64,000 bases of DNA from Leptolyngbya boryana PCC 6306. GTDB taxonomy: Bacteria > Cyanobacteriota > Cyanobacteriia > Leptolyngbyales > Leptolyngbyaceae. Of the stretch, positions 8,862 to 16,840 are shown in pieces. The stretch lies in assembly GCF_000353285.1 (NCBI RefSeq), contig NZ_KB731324.1:390577-454576 (forward strand), read 5' to 3'. The position numbers and the translations under genes are program-made. Numbering within the stretch: the first letter of the stretch is position 1; every line of letters starts with the position of its first letter. Under the pieces are notes generated by a model, which worked only from the letters and a program-made list of their open reading frames with translations, was not told where the DNA came from and did no database searches.

Positions 8862-8895
8862 AAAAATTCCAGTGCTGTTTGTGCTGGAATTTTTT
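8862..8895 (+). terminator. Terminator of crtR
   Basis: 11-bp stem AAAAATTCCAG (8862-8872) / CTGGAATTTTT (8884-8894) with an 11-nt loop and a terminal T run. It lies 66 bp after the crtR stop. Confidence 0.75.
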
Positions 8896-9195
8896 GCGCC
8901 TTTGGGTGTTCGAGATTATCATAAGGATCTTCTACTAGTCGGGCAAGACTTAGATCGAGGTACAAGGCTATGCTCACTCTCGAAAAGATAGACGGAGCTA
9001 GTTTTTTTGTTGCTAAGATCTACCTGTGGAGTGAGACAATATGGTTCGTATTCTTAGTAATGTACGAAATGCTCTGGTAGAATTCCTAAAATAATACATC
9101 TGTTTCTCAGCTTCTTTAAGACCGCTCGGTAGTTTGAGATCGACGATTTCGCCCCTTCTACCGTTTCATTCAACCCTCCTGACAGCACTTTGAAT
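8896..9195 (+). other. 300-bp gene-free leader of the RND operon
   Basis: No convincing gene. The only complete short frame of any size is 8970-9080 (36 codons, weak ribosome site, hydrophobic C-terminus), which I do not call. A 7-T run lies near 9002. The stretch presumably holds the promoter of the efflux operon. No adjacent regulator gene of the TetR or two-component type is present. Confidence 0.4.
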
Positions 9196-10632
9196 ATGAA
9201 TGGCGAAAATACCGATCGCGCTGGATTCGCTCAGACAGATGCCCCAGTTTCAGAATTGCCGCCTCGTCGTCCGCGCTGGCGTAAATTTCTGATTCCAGGG
9301 TTAATTGGACTTGCAGTTGTTGGCGGATTGGGTTGGATTGTCTTTAATCGGATTATTCTGCCTCTGATGATTGTGAGTCAGATGAAGCCTCAACCGACTC
9401 CAGTCCCGTTGGCAAACCCGAAAAGTTCAACGATCGAAGATAGCTCTGACTATGCCGCTACCTTAGATTCTCGGCAATCCATTACGCTTCAACCGCAGGT
9501 CAGTGGACAGATTTCGCAAATCTATGTCAGACCTGGTCAGCAAGTGACTGCCGGGCAAGCTATTTTACAAATTGACAATCGCGAACAACGTGCTCAAGTT
9601 GCGAGTCGGCAATCGGCATCGCAAACGGCAGCAGCGGACATTGATTCAGCCCAAGCAGATGTTGAAAACGAACAGCAAACTTTACGATCGCTGCAAGCTC
9701 AGCGTGCGACAGCACTTTCAAACGTGCAATTGAACCAGAAAGAGTACGATCGCTTTGTCGAATTGCAAAGACAGGGCGCAACCAGTAAACAAATTCTTGA
9801 TCAGCGTTTAAATGCTCTACAGACTGCTCAAGCAGCCTTGAGACAAGCAGATGCAGATATTGCTGCGCAACGTTCTGCGATTAGCCGTGCGCAATCCGTC
9901 GTTGAGCGAAATCGCCGAGCTTTTGAACAATCCCAAGCCAATATTGCAGAGGGACAAGCTCAATTGCAGTACTATACGATCACTGCTCCTTTTACTGGAA
10001 CCGTTGGGGAAATCCCGATTAAAGTCGGTGATACAGTGAGTCCGACCTCCCAATTGTTGAATATTACTCAGAATCAGCAATTAGAAGTTCAGATTCAAGT
10101 CCCGTTAGAGCGATCAAGTGCTTTGCGGTTAGGCTTACCTGTCAAACTGCTCGATGATCAAGGCAAAGAAGTACAGACAGGTCGAATTTCCTTTGTTGCC
10201 CCGAATGTTGATTCGACTACGCAATCAGTGCAAGCAAAAGCAGTCTTTGAGAATGTGCGGAACTTGCGACCTTCGCAATTTGTGCGCGCGCGCGTTGTTT
10301 GGAGTAATCGACCTGGCGTACTCGTGCCCACAACGGCAATCTCTCGATTAGGGGGAAGAGATTTTATTTTTGTTGCTGCTCCGCTAAGTGCATCGGGGTG
10401 TTCAGAGCCAGCCGCACCTCAAGGGGGCGGAAAATTTGAAGCGAATCCGGACATGTTAGTTGCAGCCCAAAAGCCGATTCAACTCGGCAGAATTATTGGC
10501 AATGAACAAGAAGTCGTCGAAGGACTGAGTGCCAACGATCGCATTATTACTTCTGGAATTTTGCAACTGCAAAATTGTGCTGCGATCATGGATGCTGCTC
10601 AAGTTCCTGCTCAACAGTCTTCTCAGCAATAG
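9196..10632 (+). CDS. RND efflux periplasmic adaptor (membrane fusion protein)
   Basis: 478 aa from ATG 9196 (a TTG six bases upstream is an alternative). HlyD/AcrA-family adaptor that links an inner-membrane RND pump to an outer-membrane channel. One N-terminal membrane helix (about 32-55). The lipoyl half-motifs lie around GQISQIYVRPGQQVTAGQAIL and YYTITAPFTGTVGEIPIKVGD. A Gln/Ala-rich coiled-coil hairpin (about 130-255) lies between them, followed by the beta-barrel and membrane-proximal domains. It lies 38 bp upstream of the pump gene. No outer-membrane factor is encoded nearby, so a TolC homologue elsewhere must be shared. Confidence 0.92.
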   Translation: MNGENTDRAGFAQTDAPVSELPPRRPRWRKFLIPGLIGLAVVGGLGWIVFNRIILPLMIVSQMKPQPTPVPLANPKSSTIEDSSDYAATLDSRQSITLQPQVSGQISQIYVRPGQQVTAGQAILQIDNREQRAQVASRQSASQTAAADIDSAQADVENEQQTLRSLQAQRATALSNVQLNQKEYDRFVELQRQGATSKQILDQRLNALQTAQAALRQADADIAAQRSAISRAQSVVERNRRAFEQSQANIAEGQAQLQYYTITAPFTGTVGEIPIKVGDTVSPTSQLLNITQNQQLEVQIQVPLERSSALRLGLPVKLLDDQGKEVQTGRISFVAPNVDSTTQSVQAKAVFENVRNLRPSQFVRARVVWSNRPGVLVPTTAISRLGGRDFIFVAAPLSASGCSEPAAPQGGGKFEANPDMLVAAQKPIQLGRIIGNEQEVVEGLSANDRIITSGILQLQNCAAIMDAAQVPAQQSSQQ

Positions 10633-10670
10633 CCCTCTCACAATAGTCCTTTCACAGGCGTGAATCTATT

Positions 10671-13600
10671 ATGGTGATTTTGTCTGTTTCCGATTTTTTT
10701 ATTAAACGTCCTGTGTTTGCGACAGTGTGTTCGATTGTCATCACACTGTTAGGGATTGCTTGTATTCCGACGTTACCGATCGCGCAATATCCAGACATTG
10801 CTCCGCCTCAAGTTGGGGTAACGGCAAACTACGTCGGTGCGAATGCTGAAGTCGTTGAATCGACCGTCACGAACATTCTAGAGCGCGAGTTGAACGGGAT
10901 TACTGGCGTTAAGTTCATCAAATCGACCAGTGCCAATAATGGTGTAAGTAACATTAACCTGACGTTTGACTTAGGACGAGATCAGGATTTAGCTGCTGTT
11001 GATGTGCAGAATCGCGTTTCGACTGTGCAATCGCGCTTACCTGGTCCTGTGACTCAAACTGGAGTTCAGGTCACTAAAACAAACAATAATTTTCTACTCG
11101 CGATCGGGATTTACTCGGAAAAAGACCCCAAGAAAAATCAAGATTTCTATGATGATCTGTACTTGAGTAACTATGCAGATTTGTATTTGAGAGATGCATT
11201 GCGACGGCTGAAAGGCGTAGGCGAAGTCCAGATCTTTGGTGAACGAACTTACGCCATGCGGATTTGGCTCGACCCAGAACGGCTTGCTGCTCGAACGTTA
11301 ACGCCGCAAGATGTCGTGCAAGCGCTCAGACAGCAAAACGTGCAAGTTGGGGCGGGACAGATTGGGCAAGCGCCAGCAGTCCCCGGACAGGAATATCAAT
11401 ATTCAGTCACGGCACAAGGACGACTCAAAGAAGCTGAGGAATTTAATAACTTAGTCATCCGAACGGCACAGTCTGGCGCTTTAGTTCGGCTGAGAGATAT
11501 CGGTCGGGCTGAGCTTGGGGCTGAGAATTATGGGTCATTGCTGCGATTTACGACGCAAGATCGCGTGACGCATCGAGGCGTTGGGTTAGGAGTGAACCAA
11601 CAGTTTGGCAGTAACGCGCTAGATGTGGCAAAAGCTGTCAAAGATGAGATGCAACGCTTATCGAGTAACTTTCCGCCTGGACTAAAGTATGACGTAGCAT
11701 TTGATACGACTGTCTTTATTGAAGCAGGGGCACGTGAGGTTGTTGATTCGCTGATTCAGGCAATTATCTTAGTTGTCTTGATTTTGTTCTTGTTTCTCCA
11801 AGACTGGAGAGCAGCACTGATCACGTCGATCGTGATTCCGATCGCATTTCTTGGCACCTTCATCTTTGTCAAGATCCTGGGATTTTCGATCAATACGCTG
11901 ACGCTATTTGGCTTAACCCTAGCAACGGGTTTAGTAGTCGATGATGCGATCGTGATTATTGAAGACATCACTCGGCGGATTCAAGATGAAGATATGAATC
12001 CAGTGGAAGCTGCGATCGCATCAATGAACACTTTATCTGGAGTGGTGATTGCAACTTCATTGGTCTTGATGACCGTGTTTGTTCCGGTGGCATTTTTCCC
12101 AGGAACAACCGGACAACTCTATCGACAATTTGCTTTAACAATCACATTTTCGGTCGCAGTTTCTACCTTTAACGCATTGACGTTTACACCGATGCTGTCT
12201 GCGTTACTGCTGCGTCGTGGACAAACGGCTAGCAATAACTGGTTCTTCCGGCGGGTGAATTTGGGCATTGATAAAACTCGTGATGCTTATGCAAGAAACC
12301 TCGATCGCGTCGTGCGCAAAAAAGGATTAGTCTTGACTTTTTTTGCAGGAGCATTAGCGCTGACCTACTTTGTCTATAACCTTGTGCCGCAAGCCTTTAT
12401 CCCTGATGAAGATCAAGGGGTATTTATCACAATTGTGCAAGCGCCTGAAGGGGTTTCGCTTGGCTATACCGAAAAAGTTTTAGAAAAAGCAGAAGCGATT
12501 CTCAAAGCTCAACCAGAAGTTGCCAACATTTTTGCAGTCGGCGGATTTAGCTTTAGTGGCGCAACTCCGAATAACGGAATCATCTTTACTACCCTGAAAC
12601 CTTGGGATCAGCGTCGCGGTGCAGATCAATCTTTAGACTCGATTATTGGTGGGTTTTTCCCAAAACCTTTCGGACTGTTCCCCAAGATGGCATCGATTCA
12701 GGAAGCGGTTGTGCTGCCGTTTAATTTGCCTGCTATTTCTGGAATTGGCAACTTTGGTGGATTTGAGTTTCACTTGCAGGATCGCACTAATTTAGGCTTC
12801 CAAGCAATGGGTGAGACTTTGGGTAAATTTATCGGTCGTGCAACCGCTTATCCTTCACCGCAAAGTCCTCAGATTGCTCAATTACGTCCGAACTTTAACG
12901 GAAATACGCCGCAAATCTCGGTAGAAGTGGATCGCGATCGCGCCAATCAACTGCAAGTTCCGCTCGATGATATTTTCAATACCTTACAAGTCTTTCTCGG
13001 GTCTACCTATGTGAATGACTTTAACCAGTTCAACCGAGCGTATCGCGTCTATGTTCAGGCGGATCAACAATATCGATCGAACCCTGAAGATATTAAAAAG
13101 CTGTATGTTCGTAGTACAACCGGGCAGATGATTTCGATGGGGAACTTAGTCAAAGTTACCCAAAATACAGGGCCATCGATTATTACCCACTACAACTTAT
13201 TCCGATCGATTGAATTAAACGGTGCTCCGGCACCGGGGGCAAGCTCTGGGCAAGCCATTCAAGCGATGGAGGCGGTTGCTAGAGAAACCTTACCGAGAGG
13301 CTTTGGCTTTGAATGGTCAGGGCTTTCACTGGAAGAAATCGAATCAGGGGGCGCAGCATTCTTTATTTTCGGATTAGCGATCGTCTTTGTGTTTCTTACC
13401 CTAGCTGCTCAGTATGAGAACTACATTGATCCAGTGATCATCATGCTGACTGTGCCCCTAGCAATTCTAGGCGCACTCTTAGCTGTTCTCTTGCGGGGGA
13501 CTGCAAATGATGTCTACACTCAAATCGGCTTCGTGATGCTGATCGGGATGGCGAGTAAAAACTCGATTCTGATTGTTGAATTTGCCAACGAGGAGCGTGC

Positions 13601-13940
13601 TGCCGGTAAAGGAATTGCGAGTGCAGTCGTTGCAGCAGGACGAGAACGGTTAAGACCAATTCTCATGACTGCGATCTCAACTGCGATCGGCGCACTTCCT
13701 TTGGTGATTGCAACTGGACCTGGAGCGGCGGCTCGTCAATCTTTGGGAACTGCGATCGTCGGTGGGATGGTTGTCGCAACTTTCCTAAGTTTGTTCATTG
13801 TTCCTGTTCTTTATATTGTGATTAAAGGATTTGAAGATCGCTTGAGAAAACCTGCAAAACGTCTAGCTCCAGTTGATGGAAGTTTGGACGGCAATAGTAA
13901 ACATCCCCGTGAATCAGCAGCGACTTCCGAAAGAGATTGA
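10671..13940 (+). CDS. HAE1-family RND efflux pump
   Basis: 1089-aa inner-membrane proton-driven multidrug exporter of the AcrB type. The start FFIKRPVFATVCSIVITLLG is family-typical. Two large periplasmic loops separate TM1-2 and TM7-8. The proton-relay aspartate pair is in TM4 (GLVVDDAIVIIED), with conserved GMASKNSILIVEFANE in TM10 and RLRPILMTA. Length is slightly above AcrB. With the adaptor upstream it forms a two-gene operon; the substrate cannot be told from sequence. Confidence 0.95.
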   Translation: MVILSVSDFFIKRPVFATVCSIVITLLGIACIPTLPIAQYPDIAPPQVGVTANYVGANAEVVESTVTNILERELNGITGVKFIKSTSANNGVSNINLTFDLGRDQDLAAVDVQNRVSTVQSRLPGPVTQTGVQVTKTNNNFLLAIGIYSEKDPKKNQDFYDDLYLSNYADLYLRDALRRLKGVGEVQIFGERTYAMRIWLDPERLAARTLTPQDVVQALRQQNVQVGAGQIGQAPAVPGQEYQYSVTAQGRLKEAEEFNNLVIRTAQSGALVRLRDIGRAELGAENYGSLLRFTTQDRVTHRGVGLGVNQQFGSNALDVAKAVKDEMQRLSSNFPPGLKYDVAFDTTVFIEAGAREVVDSLIQAIILVVLILFLFLQDWRAALITSIVIPIAFLGTFIFVKILGFSINTLTLFGLTLATGLVVDDAIVIIEDITRRIQDEDMNPVEAAIASMNTLSGVVIATSLVLMTVFVPVAFFPGTTGQLYRQFALTITFSVAVSTFNALTFTPMLSALLLRRGQTASNNWFFRRVNLGIDKTRDAYARNLDRVVRKKGLVLTFFAGALALTYFVYNLVPQAFIPDEDQGVFITIVQAPEGVSLGYTEKVLEKAEAILKAQPEVANIFAVGGFSFSGATPNNGIIFTTLKPWDQRRGADQSLDSIIGGFFPKPFGLFPKMASIQEAVVLPFNLPAISGIGNFGGFEFHLQDRTNLGFQAMGETLGKFIGRATAYPSPQSPQIAQLRPNFNGNTPQISVEVDRDRANQLQVPLDDIFNTLQVFLGSTYVNDFNQFNRAYRVYVQADQQYRSNPEDIKKLYVRSTTGQMISMGNLVKVTQNTGPSIITHYNLFRSIELNGAPAPGASSGQAIQAMEAVARETLPRGFGFEWSGLSLEEIESGGAAFFIFGLAIVFVFLTLAAQYENYIDPVIIMLTVPLAILGALLAVLLRGTANDVYTQIGFVMLIGMASKNSILIVEFANEERAAGKGIASAVVAAGRERLRPILMTAISTAIGALPLVIATGPGAAARQSLGTAIVGGMVVATFLSLFIVPVLYIVIKGFEDRLRKPAKRLAPVDGSLDGNSKHPRESAATSERD

Positions 13941-14031
13941 AATCTACCTGGATGGAGAGGGGATTTCCTCAGCAGATCAGTCACGATTAGGGTTAGAAAA
14001 AATCCGTATTGATAGATTTGAGGGAAAACTC

Positions 14032-14397
14032 ATGGGATATGTTCTAACGATTTTAGTGACTGCACTGAGCTTACTTGTCGTCGATATTGTTTTACCGGGC
14101 GTGAATATTGAAAGCTTTGCAGTTGCGATGATTGCAGGGATTGTGATTGGTTTAATCAATACCTTTGTGAAGCCGATTTTGTCGCTTTTGACGTTGCCGA
14201 TTAACTTAGTAACGTTGGGCTTATTCTCGATCGTGATTAACGGTATTTGTTTTACCCTAGCGGCGGCTTTAGTTCCAGGTTTCCAAGCACACGGACTGAT
14301 TTCATTCCTCGTGGCTCCGGTGATTCTGTCATTGGCAAGTACCTTCTTGAATAAGTACTTTGCAGAACGCAACGCTGATCTGAAGCCAAACGTCTAG
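14032..14397 (+). CDS. Phage-holin-4-superfamily small membrane protein
   Basis: 121 aa from ATG 14032; an extension to 13873 would overlap the RND gene in another frame and is rejected. Four hydrophobic segments with family-like GLINTFVKPILSLLTLPINLVTLGLFSIVINGICF, as in the widespread bacterial YvlD/holin-IV family. The function is not established despite the name. It lies 91 bp after the efflux pump on the same strand and ends at a strong terminator. Confidence 0.82.
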   Translation: MGYVLTILVTALSLLVVDIVLPGVNIESFAVAMIAGIVIGLINTFVKPILSLLTLPINLVTLGLFSIVINGICFTLAAALVPGFQAHGLISFLVAPVILSLASTFLNKYFAERNADLKPNV

Positions 14398-14414
14398 ATG
14401 ACTCGAATCTGATC

Positions 14415-14450
14415 AACCCCCAGTCGGTAGGCGCGACCTCTGGGGGTTTT
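14415..14450 (+). terminator. Terminator closing the RND/holin-4 unit
   Basis: 9-bp GC-rich stem AACCCCCAG (14415-14423) / CTGGGGGTT (14440-14448) ending in TTTT. Confidence 0.8.
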
Positions 14451-14542
14451 CAGGTAACTTTCTAATACAGATCCTGCCCTGAAGGATAAAAAAATGTATT
14501 ATAAGCTACAGATTTGACTCTTCGCTTCAGAGAAGTTTGCTT

Positions 14543-14800
14543 ATGTCTCTTAATTCAGAAATTTATGGGTTCGATCGATCGGGTGCTGGCTGGCAGATGC
14601 TTCAAGCACAATCGATTTCCTGCGCTCCGCGATTTACGCCATCGATGTGGGTGCAGTTGCTCAATCCCCCGACAGCTTACAGTTCTGACCAGGGGCGGCT
14701 TCTTTGCCAAGTGGCTGAGGATCAATGGCTCGCTTGGGTTCCAGAGTATGGCGAACTTTTGCTGACGACTGATGAGTTTTGCAGCTTGAGCGAGGACTGA
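14543..14800 (+). CDS. Small conserved-looking hypothetical protein
   Basis: 85 aa from ATG 14543 (a TTG two codons upstream is possible). Soluble, aromatic-rich, with a C-terminal half (LLCQVAEDQWLAWVPEYGELLL) that reads like a small beta domain. No known motif. A hairpin terminator follows at 14880. It resembles short cyanobacterial hypothetical proteins; no function assigned. Confidence 0.55.
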   Translation: MSLNSEIYGFDRSGAGWQMLQAQSISCAPRFTPSMWVQLLNPPTAYSSDQGRLLCQVAEDQWLAWVPEYGELLLTTDEFCSLSED

Positions 14801-14879
14801 TTGGCGATCGTCAGCCAGAATGCTGAATTCTACCTGTGCTTTCTGAACTGCATCATACTCTCAGCTTAATATCTATTTC

Positions 14880-14912
14880 AGCGCCAGTTCTGCAAGAGGC
14901 TGGCGCTATTTT
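14880..14912 (+). terminator. Hairpin terminator just before the THI5-like gene
   Basis: 8-bp stem AGCGCCAG (14880-14887) / CTGGCGCT (14900-14907), then ATTTTAT. It ends only 23 bp before the ATG at 14935. It terminates the small upstream gene and could also act as an attenuator in the leader of the next gene. Confidence 0.6.
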
Positions 14913-14934
14913 ATGGTTTTCAAGGAATCTGTAG

Positions 14935-15906
14935 ATGTTTAAGCCTCGGTCTATTAGCCTGATCATCATTGCCTGTATTACGTTTTTCTGGTCAGTTGCT
15001 TGTTCTCCTCAATCGACTCCTCTCGCTGTTTCTGCAACGCCTTGGTCTGGCTATTCAGGGCATCATATTGCCATGAAAAAGGATTTTTATGGACAAGCAG
15101 GACTGAAAATTCAAGACCTTTTATATCAGTCAACCACTGAGCAAATTGATGCGTTTCTAGCCGGAAAAACGGACTTAGCTTGGGTGACAGCCGGGGATGT
15201 GATTGATATGGCTGGAAAAGATCCCAGTCTGAAAATTATCTTTCTGTGTGATTACTCGAATGGGGCAGATGGCATTGTCGGACGTGGAATTAAGACTGCG
15301 GCAGATCTCAAAGGCAAAACAGTAGCTCGTGAAAATGTATTGTTTGAGAAGGTTTTCCTGCGGGCTTATCTGGAAAAAGGGGGGCTGAGCGAAAAGGATC
15401 TCAAGATTAAAGATATGTCTGCTGCTGCTGCTGCTGCTGCGTTTAGTGCACAGCGAGTAGATGCTGCTGTTACTTATGAACCGTTTCTGACCAAAGCGTT
15501 GAAGGAAAGCGGTGGAGAGCTTCTCTTTAGTACCAAGGGCACAAATTTGATTGCAGATGTACTGGTCACACGATCGCAGTTAATTTCCGATCGCAGAGCC
15601 GATTTGCTGACATTTCTGAAAGCAGCCGACAAAGGAATTAAATTGCTAGAAGCCGGAGATGAATCTGCGATCGCGCTTGCTGCTCAACGTTTAGGGACTT
15701 CCTCTTCAGAACTGCGCGCACAGCTTACGGGAATTGCATTGTTTGATATTGAGGGCAACAAAACGATCGGGTTCAATCCTCAAAATCCGAACAATGCGAT
15801 TAAAAATTTTGAGCTAGTTGCGAAAGCTGCTTACGATTTCAAAGTCGTTCAACAACCGCTGGATGTGAAATCTATCTACGATGATTCGCTTGTGAAAGCG
15901 CTTTAA
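14935..15906 (+). CDS. NMT1/THI5-like ABC-type substrate-binding lipoprotein
   Basis: 323 aa. A lipoprotein signal with lipobox SVAC (lipidated Cys23) is followed by a periplasmic binding-protein type II fold of the SsuA/NMT1/THI5 group: ATPWSGYSGHHIAMKKDFYGQAGL, LVxT-type inner strands, and DAAVTYEPFLTKAL. Such proteins bind sulfonates, nitrate or thiamine precursors for ABC uptake. No permease or ATPase gene is adjacent, so it is an orphan here and its ligand is open. A run of six GCT codons encodes most of an Ala7 stretch (from 15421). Confidence 0.82.
   Translation: MFKPRSISLIIIACITFFWSVACSPQSTPLAVSATPWSGYSGHHIAMKKDFYGQAGLKIQDLLYQSTTEQIDAFLAGKTDLAWVTAGDVIDMAGKDPSLKIIFLCDYSNGADGIVGRGIKTAADLKGKTVARENVLFEKVFLRAYLEKGGLSEKDLKIKDMSAAAAAAAFSAQRVDAAVTYEPFLTKALKESGGELLFSTKGTNLIADVLVTRSQLISDRRADLLTFLKAADKGIKLLEAGDESAIALAAQRLGTSSSELRAQLTGIALFDIEGNKTIGFNPQNPNNAIKNFELVAKAAYDFKVVQQPLDVKSIYDDSLVKAL
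15421..15440 (+). repeat. GCT trinucleotide microsatellite inside a CDS
   Basis: Six tandem GCT units plus GC encode the Ala7 run of the binding lipoprotein. This is a possible site of slippage in steps of one residue. Confidence 0.8.
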
Positions 15907-15985
15907 GAGCGCATTGTAAAAACATCACTTTGCGTTCAATGCTCAAACTTTTTAAGGGGCGACGATCCGCCCCAAATAGTGCATT

Positions 15986-16825
15986 CTACCGCTTTGATCC
16001 TTGATAGATCCGTTGGGCTTGCTCAGCCGTCAACCAAGGCATAACCTCGGTTTGAGGGACAGGCTCAGCGGATTTGACTTGAGAGCGAATCGTCACAGGT
16101 TGGCGCAACTGACCATTGCCATTGTCCTCTTTGTGAGGCAAATTACAAGCCACGGGTGGCGCGCTGGTTTTCTCATAAAATGCGCCCAGTTCACGCGGCG
16201 AAAGCTGGCTTTGAGGTGGCACATAAGCATGGGTCTCCGGATCAAATGCCAAAAGCTCACCCGTTTCAATGTGATAAACCCAGCCGTAAATTTCTAGCTT
16301 GCCTTGATATAGACGGGAATGAACGACCGGATAAGTTTTGAGATTTTCGATTTGAGTCAGGACGTTTTCTGCGATCGTAATTTCAAGCAATTCTTCGCCG
16401 CTGTACTGACTGTAATTTTCTTTGACTAATCTGCGAGTTGCCTCAGCATGTTTGAGCCAGTCATATACTAGGGGCATGTCTTCCTGAAGCTTGTTCAACT
16501 TCAACAAGCCTTTCATTGCGCCACAATGCGAATGTCCACAGACAATAATTTGCTGAATGTCTAAAGCCGCGATCGCATATTCAACCGCTGCTCCTTCTCC
16601 GCCGTTCGCGGCTCCAAACGGTGGAATAATATTGCCTGCGTTGCGAATCACAAACAGTTCACCAATACCCGCTTGGGTGATCAAATTTGGATCAATCCGC
16701 GAATCCGAGCAAGTAATGAACAGCACTCTGGGCTTCTGCCCATGCGACAGTTCCTCAAGCTGATCCAAATGAGACGGCACATAGCTTTCCCAAAACTGCT
16801 GATGTCCTTGAATTAACTTTTTCAT
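15986..16825 (-). CDS. ccaA: Beta-type carboxysomal carbonic anhydrase CcaA
   Basis: 279 aa; interconverts CO2 and bicarbonate. The zinc ligands Cys39, His98 and Cys101 fall at the same positions as I recall for Synechocystis CcaA, and the Asp41-Arg43 dyad is present (ITCSDSRIDPNLI, CGHSHCGAMKGLL). The C-terminal extension ends in AEQAQRIYQGSKR, like the tail that recruits CcaA to CcmM in beta-carboxysomes. The ribosome site GGAAGGGAG precedes the ATG. It starts 15 bp after the stop of the giant DUF4912 gene, so the two are probably co-transcribed. No ccm genes are adjacent. Confidence 0.94.
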   Translation of the reverse strand: MKKLIQGHQQFWESYVPSHLDQLEELSHGQKPRVLFITCSDSRIDPNLITQAGIGELFVIRNAGNIIPPFGAANGGEGAAVEYAIAALDIQQIIVCGHSHCGAMKGLLKLNKLQEDMPLVYDWLKHAEATRRLVKENYSQYSGEELLEITIAENVLTQIENLKTYPVVHSRLYQGKLEIYGWVYHIETGELLAFDPETHAYVPPQSQLSPRELGAFYEKTSAPPVACNLPHKEDNGNGQLRQPVTIRSQVKSAEPVPQTEVMPWLTAEQAQRIYQGSKR

Positions 16826-16840
16826 TCTCCCTTCCTGTTA

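Noticed and set aside
8970-9080. 36-codon ORF upstream of the RND adaptor gene
   Set aside because: No good ribosome site, odd composition, and nothing to support coding.
13873-14031. 53-codon upstream extension of the holin-4 family gene
   Set aside because: It overlaps the RND pump gene in another frame and is not membrane-like; ATG 14032 matches the family start.
14801-14934. Possible TPP riboswitch before the THI5-like gene
   Set aside because: The conserved TPP-aptamer sequences are absent; only a simple terminator-type hairpin is present.
15956-15973. GGGGCG-N6-CGCCCC hairpin between the THI5-like gene and ccaA
   Set aside because: A 6-bp stem with only a short T tract on the minus side; possible ccaA terminator but too weak to list.
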